A stretch of 64,000 bases of DNA from Struthidea cinerea. Lineage: Eukaryota > Chordata > Aves > Passeriformes > Corcoracidae. Of the stretch, positions 11,714 through 24,110 are shown piece after piece; position 1 is the first letter of the stretch; each line of letters begins with the position of its first letter. The translations under genes were made by a program, and so were the position numbers. The stretch lies in assembly GCA_013397865.1 (NCBI GenBank), contig VZTI01005325.1:2035896-2099895 (forward strand), written 5' to 3'. The notes under the pieces were generated by a model that saw nothing but the letters and a program-made list of their open reading frames with translations, was not told the origin of the DNA and made no database searches.

Positions 11714-12248
11714 GTTGAAATCACAGTGCTTTTTCATCGGGCACAGCTACCGTGGAACCTTTCACCAGGGAAAACATATTCCAAAGGAGCTCCAAAGGAG
11801 CTTCCAATTTTGAAACATTATTGGACTTACAGTGGTACATATCTTTTTTTTTTTCAACAAAACAGTCGATGTCATTATAGTTTTCCATACAACTCACAGG
11901 GATAAAAATTCATTGAATGTGGGAACTGCACAGGTTTTTCAGGTGCTGACACACAACTACATGACTTGCTTTTCCCAATATGAAGCTGAGAACACGAGTA
12001 CCTGGGAATACATGATTTTAAACTTTCTTTTTCAGCAGTGGGCTGTGGTGATCTTTGAGGGCTAGATGTGTGAGTTTTCTGAGTGACTTAGTCTTCCCCT
12101 GCAAAAGAAGGGGGAAGTCCACTTTTAAAGGAAAGGAGCCCCAGAGTGCCTCTGCTGCAAAAATGTTTTGATTGATCCCCATCTGCCCCACTGCCTCCCT
12201 GCATTGTACAGCAGCTGTCTTTACATCAGGTTAGATGGTGATTAAGTG
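11714..12248. other. Unique non-coding DNA next to LTR
   Basis: Nothing recognisable beyond a duplicated CCAAAGGAGCT unit near 11780-11802 and an 11-base T run at 11844. It shows no retroviral internal sequence. Confidence 0.55.
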
Positions 12249-12432
12249 ATTGCTCCTTCTAGAGGTAAACCCAAGACCTTTCCTTACAGGAGCTGAGAGA
12301 AGACGGGAGCTCCACGTCTTACATCCTGAATTGCCAACTTATTGCTCCTTCTAGAGGTAAACCCAAGACCTTTCCTTACAGGAGCTGAGAGAAGACGGGA
12401 GCTCCACGTCTTACATCCTGAATTGCCAACTT
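12249..12432. repeat. Perfect 92-bp tandem duplication
   Basis: Bases 12249-12340 and 12341-12432 are identical over all 92 positions. The unit begins ATTGCTCCTTCTAG and ends GAATTGCCAACTT. Either this is a very young duplication, possibly polymorphic, or an assembly overlap left unmerged. No N marks the seam, unlike the duplications at 8566 and 62709. Confidence 0.97.
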
Positions 12433-15400
12433 AGGAGGCCTCCAGTGTTTGATGCTCCAGCTGCTTGCCTTCCCTGGTCTTTGGTTAAGGGGATTGTTTT
12501 TCCTAGGAGCTGGACAGCTCTCAGGACTTTTCTAATAACTTTTAATGATGCATATATTTTTTCTGTCCTGGTGCTCTGCTAATCCCACCAGATGCCAAAT
12601 GCAGATTTGTGAGGCTGGGTGTAAAGTACAGGAATTCATGTGTCTGTGAGCCGCGCTTATTTTGCCATGATGTTTGCCTGAGCTTCAGGGATAATTTATC
12701 CTTGCAAGGTGATTTTTATATGGTACACTGAGGAGGAACATGGTCTGTAAGCATGTAGCTTCCCATCATATTTTAAGGGGGTCTTCCATACATCTGCAGC
12801 TGAATGAGTTGTCTTTTAGCAGAGACTGCAAGCCTAGAGCCGTGGGTCAAAGACCAGCAAACATGATCTTTTTGAGCATCCTAGATGGTGTCCTCAGGGC
12901 TGGCTTGGTGCTGAGGGTGGTGAAACTGCCTGCCATGAAATCATCATCCTGGGATGGTGGTGGATGAAGAGGAAGGGTAAGGGCAAGGAGAGCTGGGTTT
13001 ATAACCATTTTACTGGTTGCACAAGGATGACAGGTGTTCCTGGCTCTGGCTTGAATTCAGTGAGGTGCTCAGACAGGCCTTGTTTCATCTGGGTCCCTGC
13101 ATGGAAGCTAGGTTATAATCCAGCCTTAAAAAAAACCCCCAGACATTCAAAAATGGTCCTTTATGGAGATGAAATTTACATGTGAAAGCACAGCCTGCTG
13201 GAAAAGTGATGGTCCCATTATGTTCTCCTTAAGCTAGACATCAGACAGGAAGAGGAAGATGGAAAATTCACTGGACTGAAGTCTACTTGACATTTGCTCT
13301 TCTATAGAGCTAACTTGGTCCAAGTACCTCCATATATATCTGTTCCTGAGCTGAGTCTGCTAATTTGTTTCTGAATTGGGAATGACATCTTGTTGTAATA
13401 TCTAAAATTTTTGTTCTTTTTTTTTTTATGTAAGTGCTGCAGAGCTGTAGCATTTCACTTAATTTTGAACTTTCAGTGGGACTGGAAAATGAGCCAAAAA
13501 ATCCACCACAGATAAATTTCTCGGGTGGCTGTTTAAATAAGGGGGGTGGCATCCTTTACTAGTGTTCTGTTGCTCCTAAAGCTAAGCTATATTTTTTTAA
13601 ATTAAAATAAAGGTTGCTTGCCGCATGTGCTGGGTGTGCTGGTTGGGTTGGTGCACATTGTGAAAGCACCAGCGATGCTTCCATCCTGAGAGACGTGGTG
13701 GCCCTTGGCAAGGGTGCATGGGAGCAGGAGGTATTTTGTAGTCCCTTTTTCCTGTCTGGAAGTCACCTGTGCAGAACTTGAGGACTTTGTAAAGTTGTGT
13801 GGACTTTAAAGGCTGGAGGTCCCAGATGTGCCAGCGCTCTGTGGCAAAAACTAATGCTAGGCAAATGCCACAAGGAGGGGAAAGTTCCTCCTTAGGGCCC
13901 TTTGCCAGATGTTACAAAACGTACCAGAAGGGGATAGTGCCCATGTTGGAGGCAGCACAAGGTGTCCACCTGCAGTGCGTGCTAATTATTCCACTTGGCA
14001 CCATTTCTTGCTTTCTACTCCTGTTGAATTTTTGCCTAATTTTGCCTAACACGGCTAATTTGTGTTAGGGAGTGAGGCGCTAATGACAGCCATACAGTTA
14101 AACCTCTGTGTGTGTATGCAGTAATAAGGTTCAAAGGTCGCTGTGTAATTATGTTAAGTTTCCAGCCTCCTTGCTAATTTTCTGTTGATTGAGGGAGAAA
14201 GGAGGATCCTTTTGTGTCCTGACAAGTGTCTTCCCTTCCAGCAAAGCACGGGCTGATTCCTGGCTACTCCAGCTTTTTCCTAGCCGGATGATGACTCCAT
14301 TTTCTTTATTTTCTCCACTTCCATTTCCAGACTCATTATGTCAGGCATCCGGGGTATATAAAGATGATCAATGTGTATCTACTGGTGCTATTGTAACAGA
14401 GCAATTATTTAAATTAATCAAGAGGACATGGTTCGTGAACAGGATGGGATAAAATAATAGCAGGAGCAATGCTTTGTTTAATGTGGGTTTGTGGTCTCAG
14501 TATTGAGATTTCAGCTGCTGGCAAGACACTTCATCATCTGGGAAGACCTGCTGGGAGCCACAAATAAATCATGTTGTGAAATCTTGGTGTTGCCGTGCAA
14601 TGTTTGCACTTTGGTGTTCAGCTCTAGGTGCTGGTGTCACATCATGGCAAAAACGGTATCGGCATGTGCCGATGGAGGAGGATGAGCAGATAGTATTGTG
14701 GTTGCCTCCATTTGCTGGATGCAGTGAGAGGCTATGATGGGATGGATGGGGCTTTTTTTTTTTTCTCCTTCCCTTTTGAGTTTTCCCACCGCTTTACGGA
14801 TCAGTTCTCATCTTACTTACATTTTAGGATGTCAGACCAATGAAAAATGTATTTGCTGTTTTTTCGTATGGGTATGATTTTGTTGCGCTTGTCTCTATGC
14901 TGTTCTTGTCAGGTAAGGGTATAGTAAAGAAACAGTTTCTGTTTTTAAACTGAGAAGAAGCTGTCTGTCACTTATTAATTTGGCTTTGGCCAATGCACTG
15001 AAACCTTCAAAGTGATATGGAAATGTCCTTTAGTTTGCATGCTTGGACGAAGGCCAGATGAGGTTTTCTTGTGTGGGCTCGCTTTGTTTGTTTTCCTCAA
15101 AAACTCTCTGTTGATTCAGGCCAGTTGCTGCTGATACAGTCTTTGAATACAGTGTTTGTAGCTAATTAAAGATAGCCTCTAATTGAGAGCTGAATGTTGT
15201 GGACTTGAATTTTCCTGCACATTAGTCATGTAAGAGGTTGTGTGGAAAAGTAAAAGGTGAATCTGCTTGAAGACTCTTGCAAATATCTGCTTCATTCAAC
15301 ATGGAGATGCTGAATCTAGTGGTGACTCATAATATTGCTAAAATAGGGGGGAAATTAAAGTTTCTTTAAAAAGTACAATGTCTTGTCACTTTATTTTACT

Positions 15401-16377
15401 GATACCTAATAACTTAGAGGTTATTATACATCTCTTATGTATTATACGTATATTATAATGTTATGATTAACAGAACTGTTGCCTGCAGGTCCAGGCAGCA
15501 GAAGTATTGAGTTCAGCTGTACAAGTGTGACAGGGTGTAATCCCCTCGTGCCTCATCATTTGTTTCCTGAACTTCCTTCAGTCCCCATGCTGACCTTTAC
15601 GGTTTCATGTCTTTTCACTTTGGAGAGCTCTAAGTATGTCACTGATTAAAAATGATATTTGAACACTCCACTGGGAAGTTGCATGTATACAGCAACTTGA
15701 CCAAAATCACGATGTGCCAAAGCCTGTGAATTTTGGAGATACCTTAGAAGTTGTTGCTGTTCCAGAAATAATACCTGTTATACCTTGGATATGAAAGGAC
15801 TAAAGATACAGAATTTTTTTTTTTTTTAAACTATTGCTTTATGCAGAAATAGTGGTTGGTGCTTGGATCCTGCTTGTGTATATTTTTATAATGACAAATG
15901 CTTGGCTTTTCCTTACAATTAACCTTGGCTCCAAATTGCTTGAGCTTCTGCTGGCTGCTTTTTGATGAGTATGGCACTCTTGCAACTTTGCCTTTTTCTC
16001 TTCCTGAGCAAAATTATTTGAGCTGGTCAAATACCTAGAAAAACATCCCCGTGAGCAGCCTGCCTTGCTCTCCTGGTATCTTCCCAGATGCCGAGTTGGG
16101 CTGAGCTGCACTGAGTGAGATGCTGCTGCAGCTGGAGAGCATCCACTGGGACACATTTGGTGGTCGGTCAGCTGGTCACTGCTGTAGGCAGTGGGTAAGT
16201 CTGGTGTGGTTAACAGGCTCATTAGCGAGCTTTCCTTGCAGTGCTGAAGTGTGGTGGACAGGAAGCGAGCATTGTTCGGGCTTGTTTGAATAGCTAATTG
16301 GTATTTTTATCATTTTATTCTTTTATGTTGCATCCCACTTTTGCCGTGGGATTAGTGTGTCTTGCTTTTGTGGTCTT
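12433..16377. other. Unique AT-rich non-coding DNA
   Basis: No gene or transposon was recognised. T runs lie at 13417, 14753 and 15814. A short hairpin (8-bp stem CCTAACAC/GTGTTAGG, 9-base loop) is at 14045-14069. An AT-rich patch with ATACGTAT lies near 15421-15470. Open frames of up to 127 codons are unconvincing and not conserved with anything I know. Confidence 0.6.
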
Positions 16378-16512
16378 TTGTTTTGATTTCAGGGGTTTTT
16401 TTTGGGGGTGGGCTTTTGTGTGGGTTTGTTTGTTTGGGATTTTTCTTTTTTTGTGTGTTTTTTTTGTTTGTTTGGTTTTTTTGTTTTGTTTTGTTTTTTG
16501 TTTTGTTTTTTG
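16378..16512. repeat. T/G-rich low-complexity tract
   Basis: The plus strand is almost only T and G, with many TTTG and TTTTG units. This explains open frames on both strands here (F/V/C-rich on plus, K/N/P/T-rich on minus), which are not genes. Confidence 0.9.
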
Positions 16513-18120
16513 AAAGCAGAAAGATGAGGCAGGTTTTGTTTATCTGGTCCAACTGAGATGTCTGTATGCAAGCTAATAATTTAAAGTGACCTTCTGTCTA
16601 ATGGAAAGAGGCAGGCACTTTTGAAGCATGATTCCTTTCCTTCTCATGTAGACCTTTAAAATATGTCAGATGAATTACATCCTAAAAAGCTTATTTCTCT
16701 TCACTGACTGTAAAGGGAGCCTAAGGTGCCAAACTCAGATAGAGACATTTACATTGCAGATATGTTAAGATGGAGGAGGTGAATCCCACCCCAGGAAATT
16801 GCTCTCCTTGGCTTGCAGTGCATTTCCAATTTAAATGTGAATCTGCGTGATAAGCTGGTACCTGGCACAGCGAAGCTGATCCATCAGGAAGTGCATGGAG
16901 AGGAATTGAAATGGCCCCTGATGTTCACAGAGCTTGTGCCCAGGAGGAGCTCTCACTTCAGCTGGTGTAAGACATGTACCTTAAATGCCACAAAAATAAA
17001 TGCAAGCATGGTGGCATACTAGTGATCCCTATCCCTCCTGTTCCTGTGCAGTCTTCTATGTTGAGTGGGACTCCCATCATGGGCTTTTGTACCTCCATGA
17101 CTTTTTTTCCTCAAGAACATGGAGTAACCTGCAAACTTGACCAATTACACCCCTGCTCTCCCTTTTTCTTTCAAGGACTGGAAACATAAAAGTTTGTGAA
17201 GATGCTGAAAAGGCAGATGCTGGGAGATATGTCTGCCTTGACTCGTGTGGGAAGGCATCCCTTGGGTAGATGCCCTGGGATGCTGAGCCAGTTGGTGGGA
17301 GAGGAGCTTCCCAGAATGCAGGCCTAAGCTCCTGGTTCCAGGCAAATTAATGGTTTATGTAACAAAGCTATGTCCTATGAATAAGACGTGTAGATCCTGC
17401 TAGTCTCTTCAACACTCAAAAAAAAAAAAAAGAGATTTTTTTTCTACCCTCCTTTCTTGAGTCCCTGAGAACTGCAATTTGGACAGATGTTCCAGTGCAA
17501 GGTTTGACTGCTTCCCCTCCACCCCCAAATCAACCCTCTTCATTTCCCATCTGTTTCTCTGGCTGTATGTACGGGCAACCAAGCTGGGAAATGAAGCTCT
17601 AATTTTAAAATCTCTGTTGAATTTGTAACTCTTGCTAGGCTGTTTTCACCTGGGATCGGTTTCCTGGCTGGTTTACAGCTAATTTTTGTGTAGCTGCATA
17701 GTAGTAGCAGAAGCTGTGGGACAGTGCAGAGCTGCTCAAAACGTGTATGATCTTTCCTCTGCAGAGTTGGAGTCTCTCTCAACCTTCCTGTTTCCAGTCT
17801 TGGGTGATCTGAAGGTCAGTCCCCAGTGTGTTGGCTAAATCTCCTGCCCTAGGGAACACTGAGCATTGTATATATGTGTATTACACAGGAGTATGTGTGA
17901 GTAGGAAAGTGCACATACTTACACATATATGAGTACTTAATGCCTTTTTGCCACAGTCTTCCATATCAAGACCAGTTGTCCTCGGGATACCCAGCTCCCA
18001 GAGTTGGAAGTTGGTGATGGGGAGATGAGTGAAGCCCCCATAATCCATGAGGAAATGATCAGTGGCCTGCTGTGCCAGTTACACACTCACAAGTCTGTTA
18101 TCCTGATGGGATCCACTGTC
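16513..18120. other. Unique non-coding DNA
   Basis: Contains a 14-base A run at 17418 followed by T8. No exon, RNA gene or transposon was recognised. Confidence 0.6.
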
Positions 18121-18250
18121 AGGTGTTCAGGAGGTGTCTGGGTCTGCTGCTAGGTGATGATTTAGTGGTTTAGGGGTTACAGTGGTAGTGCTGGGTGGAT
18201 GGTTGGACTTGATGATCTTAAAGGTCTCTTCCAACCTTGATGATTCTATG
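18121..18250 (+). mobile_element. CR1 LINE, short 3' end
   Basis: The last about 130 bp of a CR1: GGTGTTCAGGAGGTGTCTG, then a GATTTAGTGG block, TGGTTGGACTTGATGATCTTA, TCTTCCAACC and a decayed GATTCTATG tail. Only the 3' UTR end is kept, which is the common form of CR1 in birds. Confidence 0.92.
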
Positions 18251-19473
18251 TTCTCTATATGTGTGTGTGTGTATGTGTGGTAACTTGCTTAGCAAGGCGT
18301 CTGTTCTCTTTCTTCCTTCTGTTTCTAACATACTCCAGTGAAAACTAACACAAATCAAACCTCAGCATCATGCAAATTGATTTTAAAATTGGTACAGAAC
18401 TTTGGAGAAAGAGAGGTGCGAGAGCAAACTGCATCTTGCATCTCAAAAGCAGATCTATATATGCAAAGCACATGCCTGAGTCCATCAATATTGCAGATAT
18501 GTAGCACTAAATTCACTCACCCTGTTCCTAATTACTTGGTGCTGGTTTCTTCTCCACACTGTTGGTTTTAATTTTTTAAGCAGGTGACTGAATCCTTGAA
18601 CAGCCCTGACTTTTGAACTGGATGGAAATGGGGATTTTTAGGAGTGTACTGTAGCAGTCTCCCACTGGTGGCTGAGTTTTTGGTATTTTTTTTTTTTTTT
18701 AACAGTTGGTTTAATTTCTGTGGTGCCATCAGATGATTTTGCCCTCATTAGAGGACTAAGGGAAGATTTCTTTGTTCTTTAGTCTTGATGTACAATGGCG
18801 TATGTTACTTTTTCTAAATAGAGGAGAGCTGATGGAAGTATTTAAATACAGAATAACAGCTAGTGATGGAGCATTTAAAACTTCTGTTGCTCTGAATAAG
18901 TTTTAATGAACAATGAAAACAAAGCAGATGTTGCTGAGTGTTTATTTCAGTGTAGCTTAAAAATAATTTGTGCTTTATGGTAATAATTGTCAGATCTAAT
19001 TAAAAAATTGGAGGAAAGCAATATGGAGTTAGATGGAATGGATGATTTTGTATGACTCGTTACCTCAAAAAAAAAGAAAAAAAAAAGAGATAATATTGCT
19101 TGAAAGTTTTAGCCGCTTTAGCTGGAAATGAACAATTCTGATTCAGGGGATTGAGAATGTTCTATTCAGGGTTACTTGGTAGTCCTTGATCTTGGTTCTT
19201 TTGCCTCAAGTCACTGATTATGAAGCATATTCATGCCTTCCATAGTCTTCTGAAGCTATGTTTTTGTTTCATTACAGTTTTTTTATTATATGTTTGTGTC
19301 TGTTCATAGAATAGTCCTGTTGTTTTGCTCCAGCTGCTGGGGATTTATCAGTGCATCAAACATCCTTACTTACTTTTAGGTCAGCATTGTACCCTGACTC
19401 CAGGGGCCAAGTGAAGTGAAATTTTCTTGAGATCATGAAGAGATGTGCATTCATCTTGATTAAAATTAATAGC

Positions 19474-19476
<3 letters not shown>
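18251..19476. other. Unique AT-rich non-coding DNA
   Basis: Starts with a short TG-rich patch (18258-18280). A 15-base T run lies at 18686 and an interrupted A-rich run at 19067-19090. No gene was seen. The last 100 bases hold an ATTAAA 13 bases before the long A run described next. Confidence 0.55.

Positions 19477-19516
<40 letters not shown>
19477..19516 (+). repeat. 40-base A homopolymer
   Basis: Forty consecutive A, the longest homopolymer in the window. An ATTAAA at 19459-19464 lies 13 bases upstream, the spacing of a polyadenylation site, so a retrocopied 3' end is possible. CR1 does not make poly-A tails, so such a tail is unusual in birds. A plain expanded homopolymer is equally likely. 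Confidence 0.85.
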
Positions 19517-19517
<1 letters not shown>

Positions 19518-21017
19518 AAAACAACTTGGAGCAGTCTGAAGGCTGTAGATCTCCTAAGTGTGAGTTCAAAATCTCTGCTACTCTCCCAGACAACACTTGC
19601 TGACAGAGTCAGGGTTCAAGGGGTTTAAACATGATACTTAATGCTATCTTAGTTGAATCTTACTTTCAGCAATTTTCCAAGTATTTGCAAATTGGAACTC
19701 TGAACAAATCTTCTTTTTACTGGAGAAAGCTACGTTTTTGGATAGAGCTTGTTATACACTGGAGGCTCTGCTCAGTACAACTTAGCATCTGCCTCTGTAA
19801 GAATTGATTGAGCCTGAATGGCATTGAGGTGTTGCATTATGAGCAGCCTTTCCTACTGAAGGACATACTTGAATAGACAAGTCCAAGCACCGGCTCCTTT
19901 CTGAATACTAATTTCTGCAAATCTGATAATCTCTTGTTGTGAAAACCTTAAATATTATTTTAATGTAGGCTTCTGTTCCCACTGGTTTTACAGCAGCTGC
20001 TAATATAAACTGTTCATGAAGCTGCTCGAGCTTCTGTAGTGTTGTGTTAGGTGGGAGGTTTTCATTATTATGTCTTTAAAGATTGACTTTTGTTTGTTTG
20101 TTTGTTTTTTAAAGCACGTAAATTTGAAGCTCTGTTAGTAAAAATGGGCCATGAGGATTGGTTGGCATAATGTATATATGAAAGACAGTGTAGCAAAGAA
20201 GCAGCTTGTTTACAGAGCAATGAAAAGTTAGAGAAAGCACTTCAATAGCTGTATCTGCACTTCAGTAGTTATATCTTGGCAAGATATCAGTTTTGATTTC
20301 TATACTGGTAAAGTAGTATTAGATAGCTTTTTCTACAGGTGGCTCTTTTCAAAGCTGAAATTCTGAGAATGTGCAGTGTCTTAAGATTCATCCTGCTTGA
20401 ATACCTTGAATGTTTTTAATATTTGGCCTTTATAGCCAAAACTGCTGTTCTTATGAATAGTGTTTAACAGTGTTCAGGAATGGCATGTATGTTTGCTCTT
20501 TTCTTGCAGTAATCTATTTTTATATTTTCACTCCTTTGTTTAAAAACAAAATCTTAAAAGGAGCATGATAATTACCAGTTATTAACCTTCATTTGCCATT
20601 AATCGTGTTGAAAGCTGGCATAAAAAATGCTGTGAGTGTTAAGAAATGTTTTAATTAGGTCATTAGATCCTATGTGATTTAGTGATAGCCCAGGGAGAAA
20701 TGATAACAGGAAGAGGTGTAAACGGGCAGAGCTTTAATTCAACAAAGCGTTTATATAGATGCACTAATAGGGCTTAAAATCCTGCCTTGCAGTCGAGCAC
20801 TGGCTTTGCTGGGTTGGAGCCTACAACCAGATTTTCACCTCAGATGGGGAGGGCTCAGCATCTTGGCAGAAGTCGCTGGTGCTCAGCACCTGGTGAAGTT
20901 GGTCAGTTTTGGCTCCATTTCTGTGTTAGCTGGACGTGGTGCCACACACTGGGCACATCTGCCTCAGAACTTCTCCTCTGCTGTGATTTCTTCTTTGGGA
21001 TTGTTGTTAATCTGTTG
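19517..21017. other. Unique non-coding DNA
   Basis: Contains a degenerate 20-bp tandem duplication at 20237-20276 (17 of 20 identical) and a short (GTTT)n near 20092. A 146-codon frame begins at 20787 but runs into the purine tract below and resembles no known protein. Confidence 0.55.
20237..20276. repeat. 20-bp tandem duplication
   Basis: Two adjacent 20-bp units starting GCACTTCA agree at 17 of 20 positions. It is an old local duplication with no known role. Confidence 0.75.
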
Positions 21018-21062
21018 CGGGGGGGGAAAGAAAAAAATAAAAGGGGAAAAAAAAGAAAAAGA
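21018..21062. repeat. Purine-only low-complexity tract
   Basis: About 45 bases that are nearly all G and A (G8, then A-rich and G4 blocks). This accounts for lysine-rich frames on the plus strand. It could adopt unusual structure, but is short. Confidence 0.85.
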
Positions 21063-21960
21063 GTAGTCAGTGTTAAATTAGTAAATTTTACCTCAAACTG
21101 GAAAATGACGTCTTGGTTCTCATTTACTGCCTTGAGGTTCAATGGATGCTTTTCACTGTGGCAACATAAATGTGTGTATTTTTATCAATATAATCCTCTG
21201 TGCTTGGGGGGGGAAAATGTTTCCTAAAGGGCCCATTGCCTGCCTGGATTTTTATGTCTTCCCAGTACATGGCTTATAGCAGGAAATATTGGGTTGATTT
21301 CAGAAGTCAAAAAAATTGACATTTAATTAGGGGAATGTTTCTTTGGCCTGCTTTACTAAAAAGGGGAAAAATCCGACATTGTAATTTTGAAGAGATGTTT
21401 CGTAGCCACAAACTGTCATAGCCTCTGCAATCGGATTCTAACCTTTTTTAACTTAGAGCACAATCAATAAGATTAATATTTTATCACATATTCCCTTCCT
21501 GCCTTTAAAAAGTGATTTGCCAGGAGAGAAAGCTTGTTTAATGGTTGTACAGGTCAGTGTCCTCTATGCCATGCCCTGGTAACTTTTGAACCTCCTGCTG
21601 AATTTGATTACCAGAAGAGGAGAGGTCTCAAATTATTTCCTTTGAATTCTGTGCAGGCTGGTGCCCGGTTTTTCATAACCTCAGGTTTTGTTTTCTTTTT
21701 ACAAGTGGAGACTAGTGAGACCTGAACCTCAAATGATGTATTGAGACAGTGCTTATAGCACCTTCAGTGGGGCTGCAGTCTATTTATACCATCTGCAGCC
21801 GGGCTTTAATTGATGGGGTTTTGTACCTTTTTAGGTGAACATAAATTATATGAACACTTTACAGTCCAAAGTAATAAAAAAATCTGAATTGTCACCATTT
21901 CTTTCTAATCGTATCACAGGGCAGATTCCCAGGTAAAGTATGCACATAAACTTTTAGCCC
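21063..21960. other. Unique AT-rich non-coding DNA
   Basis: No gene was recognised. Several AT-rich blocks with SOX-like and homeobox-like words (AATCAATAAG, ATTAATA near 21465-21480) precede the candidate element at 21980. Confidence 0.5.
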
Positions 21961-21979
21961 ATTGAAATATGCATATATA

Positions 21980-22450
21980 ATTTAATTTGCATACATTAAA
22001 TTCTTAGTTTCATTAATGATTTAAGGTTCTTTTGCAGTTGGAAGTCTCTGTCACATTTTTTCTTGATTGAATTGCCTATTCTATTCAAATAAGACTTGGT
22101 AATATTGCGTGTGCATTACAGAATGATACTGGTAACTTTGTTAGACCTTTTATCAACATGATTAATTTATAACTGGCTGCGGTGTATTATTAGCTAAAGA
22201 TATATTACAGTGTAAGACTTCACCAGAGTGGAAATTTTAAAGTGCAGATAAGATGGCAATTGCAGGGCATGTAGCTGAGAAGGTGAAAGAAGGGAGGAAA
22301 CCTTGGCATCTTACATCAAAAGAGCATTTTCAAATTAACATTGTTAAAAAGGCAGTAAACTCGATTTGTGGTTTCCTTATAAATGCAAATATTAACTGGT
22401 ATAAAAAATTCAAAGAGCTCCTTTTTTTTTTTTTTTTCTATTGCGCTACA
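21980..22450. promoter_or_regulatory. Candidate conserved non-coding element
   Basis: An AT-rich, low-complexity-free block holding ATTTGCAT (21985) and its complement ATGCAAAT (22383), the POU octamer, plus CATTAATGATTTA, several ATTAAT and TTATTAG words and a GATA site in CAGATAAGA (22245). Known: such mixtures are typical of developmental enhancers in vertebrates. Conservation itself cannot be seen from one sequence, so this is inference. The open frames crossing it are short. Confidence 0.3.
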
Positions 22451-23756
22451 GCAAAATAAATGCAGCCTATTTTAAATAAATTTTGAGCAGCAGCATGCTA
22501 AATGAGTAAAAAGCCTTATTTTGCTGCTTGCCCTGTGCTGCCTTGGAAGCTACTGTTGCTCATTGACTTTTTCCTTTACTGTAATTGTTTCTTTCTTTTG
22601 GGGAGTTGCAGGAGTATTGCCCCACTAAGACAAGGTAATGTTTTGGTTTGTTTTGAGGTGATTTCTCATTCCTGTTCACCAGTAGGCATCCTTCTGGCAT
22701 TTAGTAACATGATTTTTAAAAGATTTCTTTGTAGGCGACTGCTGTTGTTAGGTTGCCATTGGGTTGCACCATCTCTTCAAAACACCCAGTTACTATCATT
22801 TTCTTCTAATTTCCTTGGAATCTGAGTAGTCTGTCTGGTTCTTTGATAACCCCATAATCTTAACTCTGACCAGAGCTATTTTGTCTGTGGAGCACCTGTA
22901 CCATGGTTTCTAAGCACCAAAAAAACTAATCAAAGAAGCAACCAGCAAGCAGGGTCTGGTAAGTAGCAGCTCAGTTCATGGAGAGAGTGAAGCTTCCATG
23001 CAGGAGGGCTCTTCCAGGAGGAATGGATGGAGATCCCTTAAAGGAAAAAGAAGGAATGGGGACAAGATGTAATGCAGCAGGGGTTGAGGTAAGAATGGGT
23101 GAATCAAGGAGCCCTGTGTGTTAGGTCCAGGCATGTGTAGACTTTTTGGTGGGGTTTTATGGTCTCAATATTTATTTCATGGGGTGGATGCATCCTGCTT
23201 TTTATCCTTTTTCCCTGCCTACTGTGTGTGCTGAAATGGGAAGCAAATTTGGACTGTCCTCTCCGAGAGGTCGTTGATAGTAAAGCGTGTTGTAGTTGTC
23301 CATGACAGCCCTGATCCAGTAGGTCCATGTGTTAACTGTAGAGGAGAGTGGTCCCATGAAGCTTAAGTGGGACTTCTTAGGTATTTGAATGTACACATGT
23401 AGATAATTGTGCTTGCCTTGGTTTGACTATGAGATGCTGCTATGGGTTGGTCTTGAGTTTTCTGAGGTGCTCTGGTTCTAGAGAAGGGAGGATTAAAGAA
23501 ACTATTAAGAGAAAAAGTGGGCAGTTACTGAGAACAGAGAAATCACACACTGCTGAAAGTTTTCCTTTTCACTGAACATTAGATATTCTCGAAGAATGTA
23601 CTGACACTTGCTCTTGAGTACTCCCAGTTTGCACTTTGATATTAATTGAACCAAGGACTAAAATTCCTGCTTTGTTGATTGATTTTTTTTTTTTAATTTT
23701 AAACTGATTAATGTTTTCATTTGAATAGCACTGCTGACTCTGCAGAAGATGTGATC
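22451..23756. other. Unique non-coding DNA
   Basis: No gene or repeat family was recognised. A 107-codon frame at 22502 is hydrophobic because of T-rich DNA and is not supported as a gene. A 12-base T run is at 23683. Confidence 0.55.
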
Positions 23757-24110
23757 TTTTAATTAGCAGATGTCAGGATTAGCATTAGTGTTGAGCTGTA
23801 ATTAGCATTTGTACGCATAGTAAAAGACCCAGGCTCAGTTTGGCAGCAAGGAGAATGAAATTATAGGTAGTGGTGTAACTTGGCACTTGCCTGCATATCT
23901 GTAATGGGTTTTTTTGAAAAGTGAAACCCACAAGTATCATGATCAAAGCATGAAGTCTAGCGGATTAATCACTGGTAAAAAAATTACATATAAATTATTG
24001 GTATTGTTCTGTTAGCTAAATCACAAGTTTTGTTGGCCTAACAGAATTTAATATGTCTAATTGTCACACACTGATGCTCTTAAATTGAAGGCTGCAAAGT
24101 GCTAATGGTT
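23757..24110. promoter_or_regulatory. Candidate enhancer with homeodomain-site cluster
   Basis: Within 75 bases there are TTTTAATTAGCA (23757), GGATTAGCATTAG (about 23777) and TGTAATTAGCATTTG (about 23817). About 140 bases later comes CGGATTAATC (23961), a bicoid/OTX-type core. TAATTA and GGATTA are known homeodomain cores. The density exceeds that of neighbouring DNA, but AT-rich DNA yields such words by chance, so this remains a hypothesis. Confidence 0.3.

Noticed and set aside
16298..16571. Hydrophobic plus-strand frames and lysine-rich minus-strand frames
   Set aside because: They arise from a T/G-rich low-complexity tract open on both strands.
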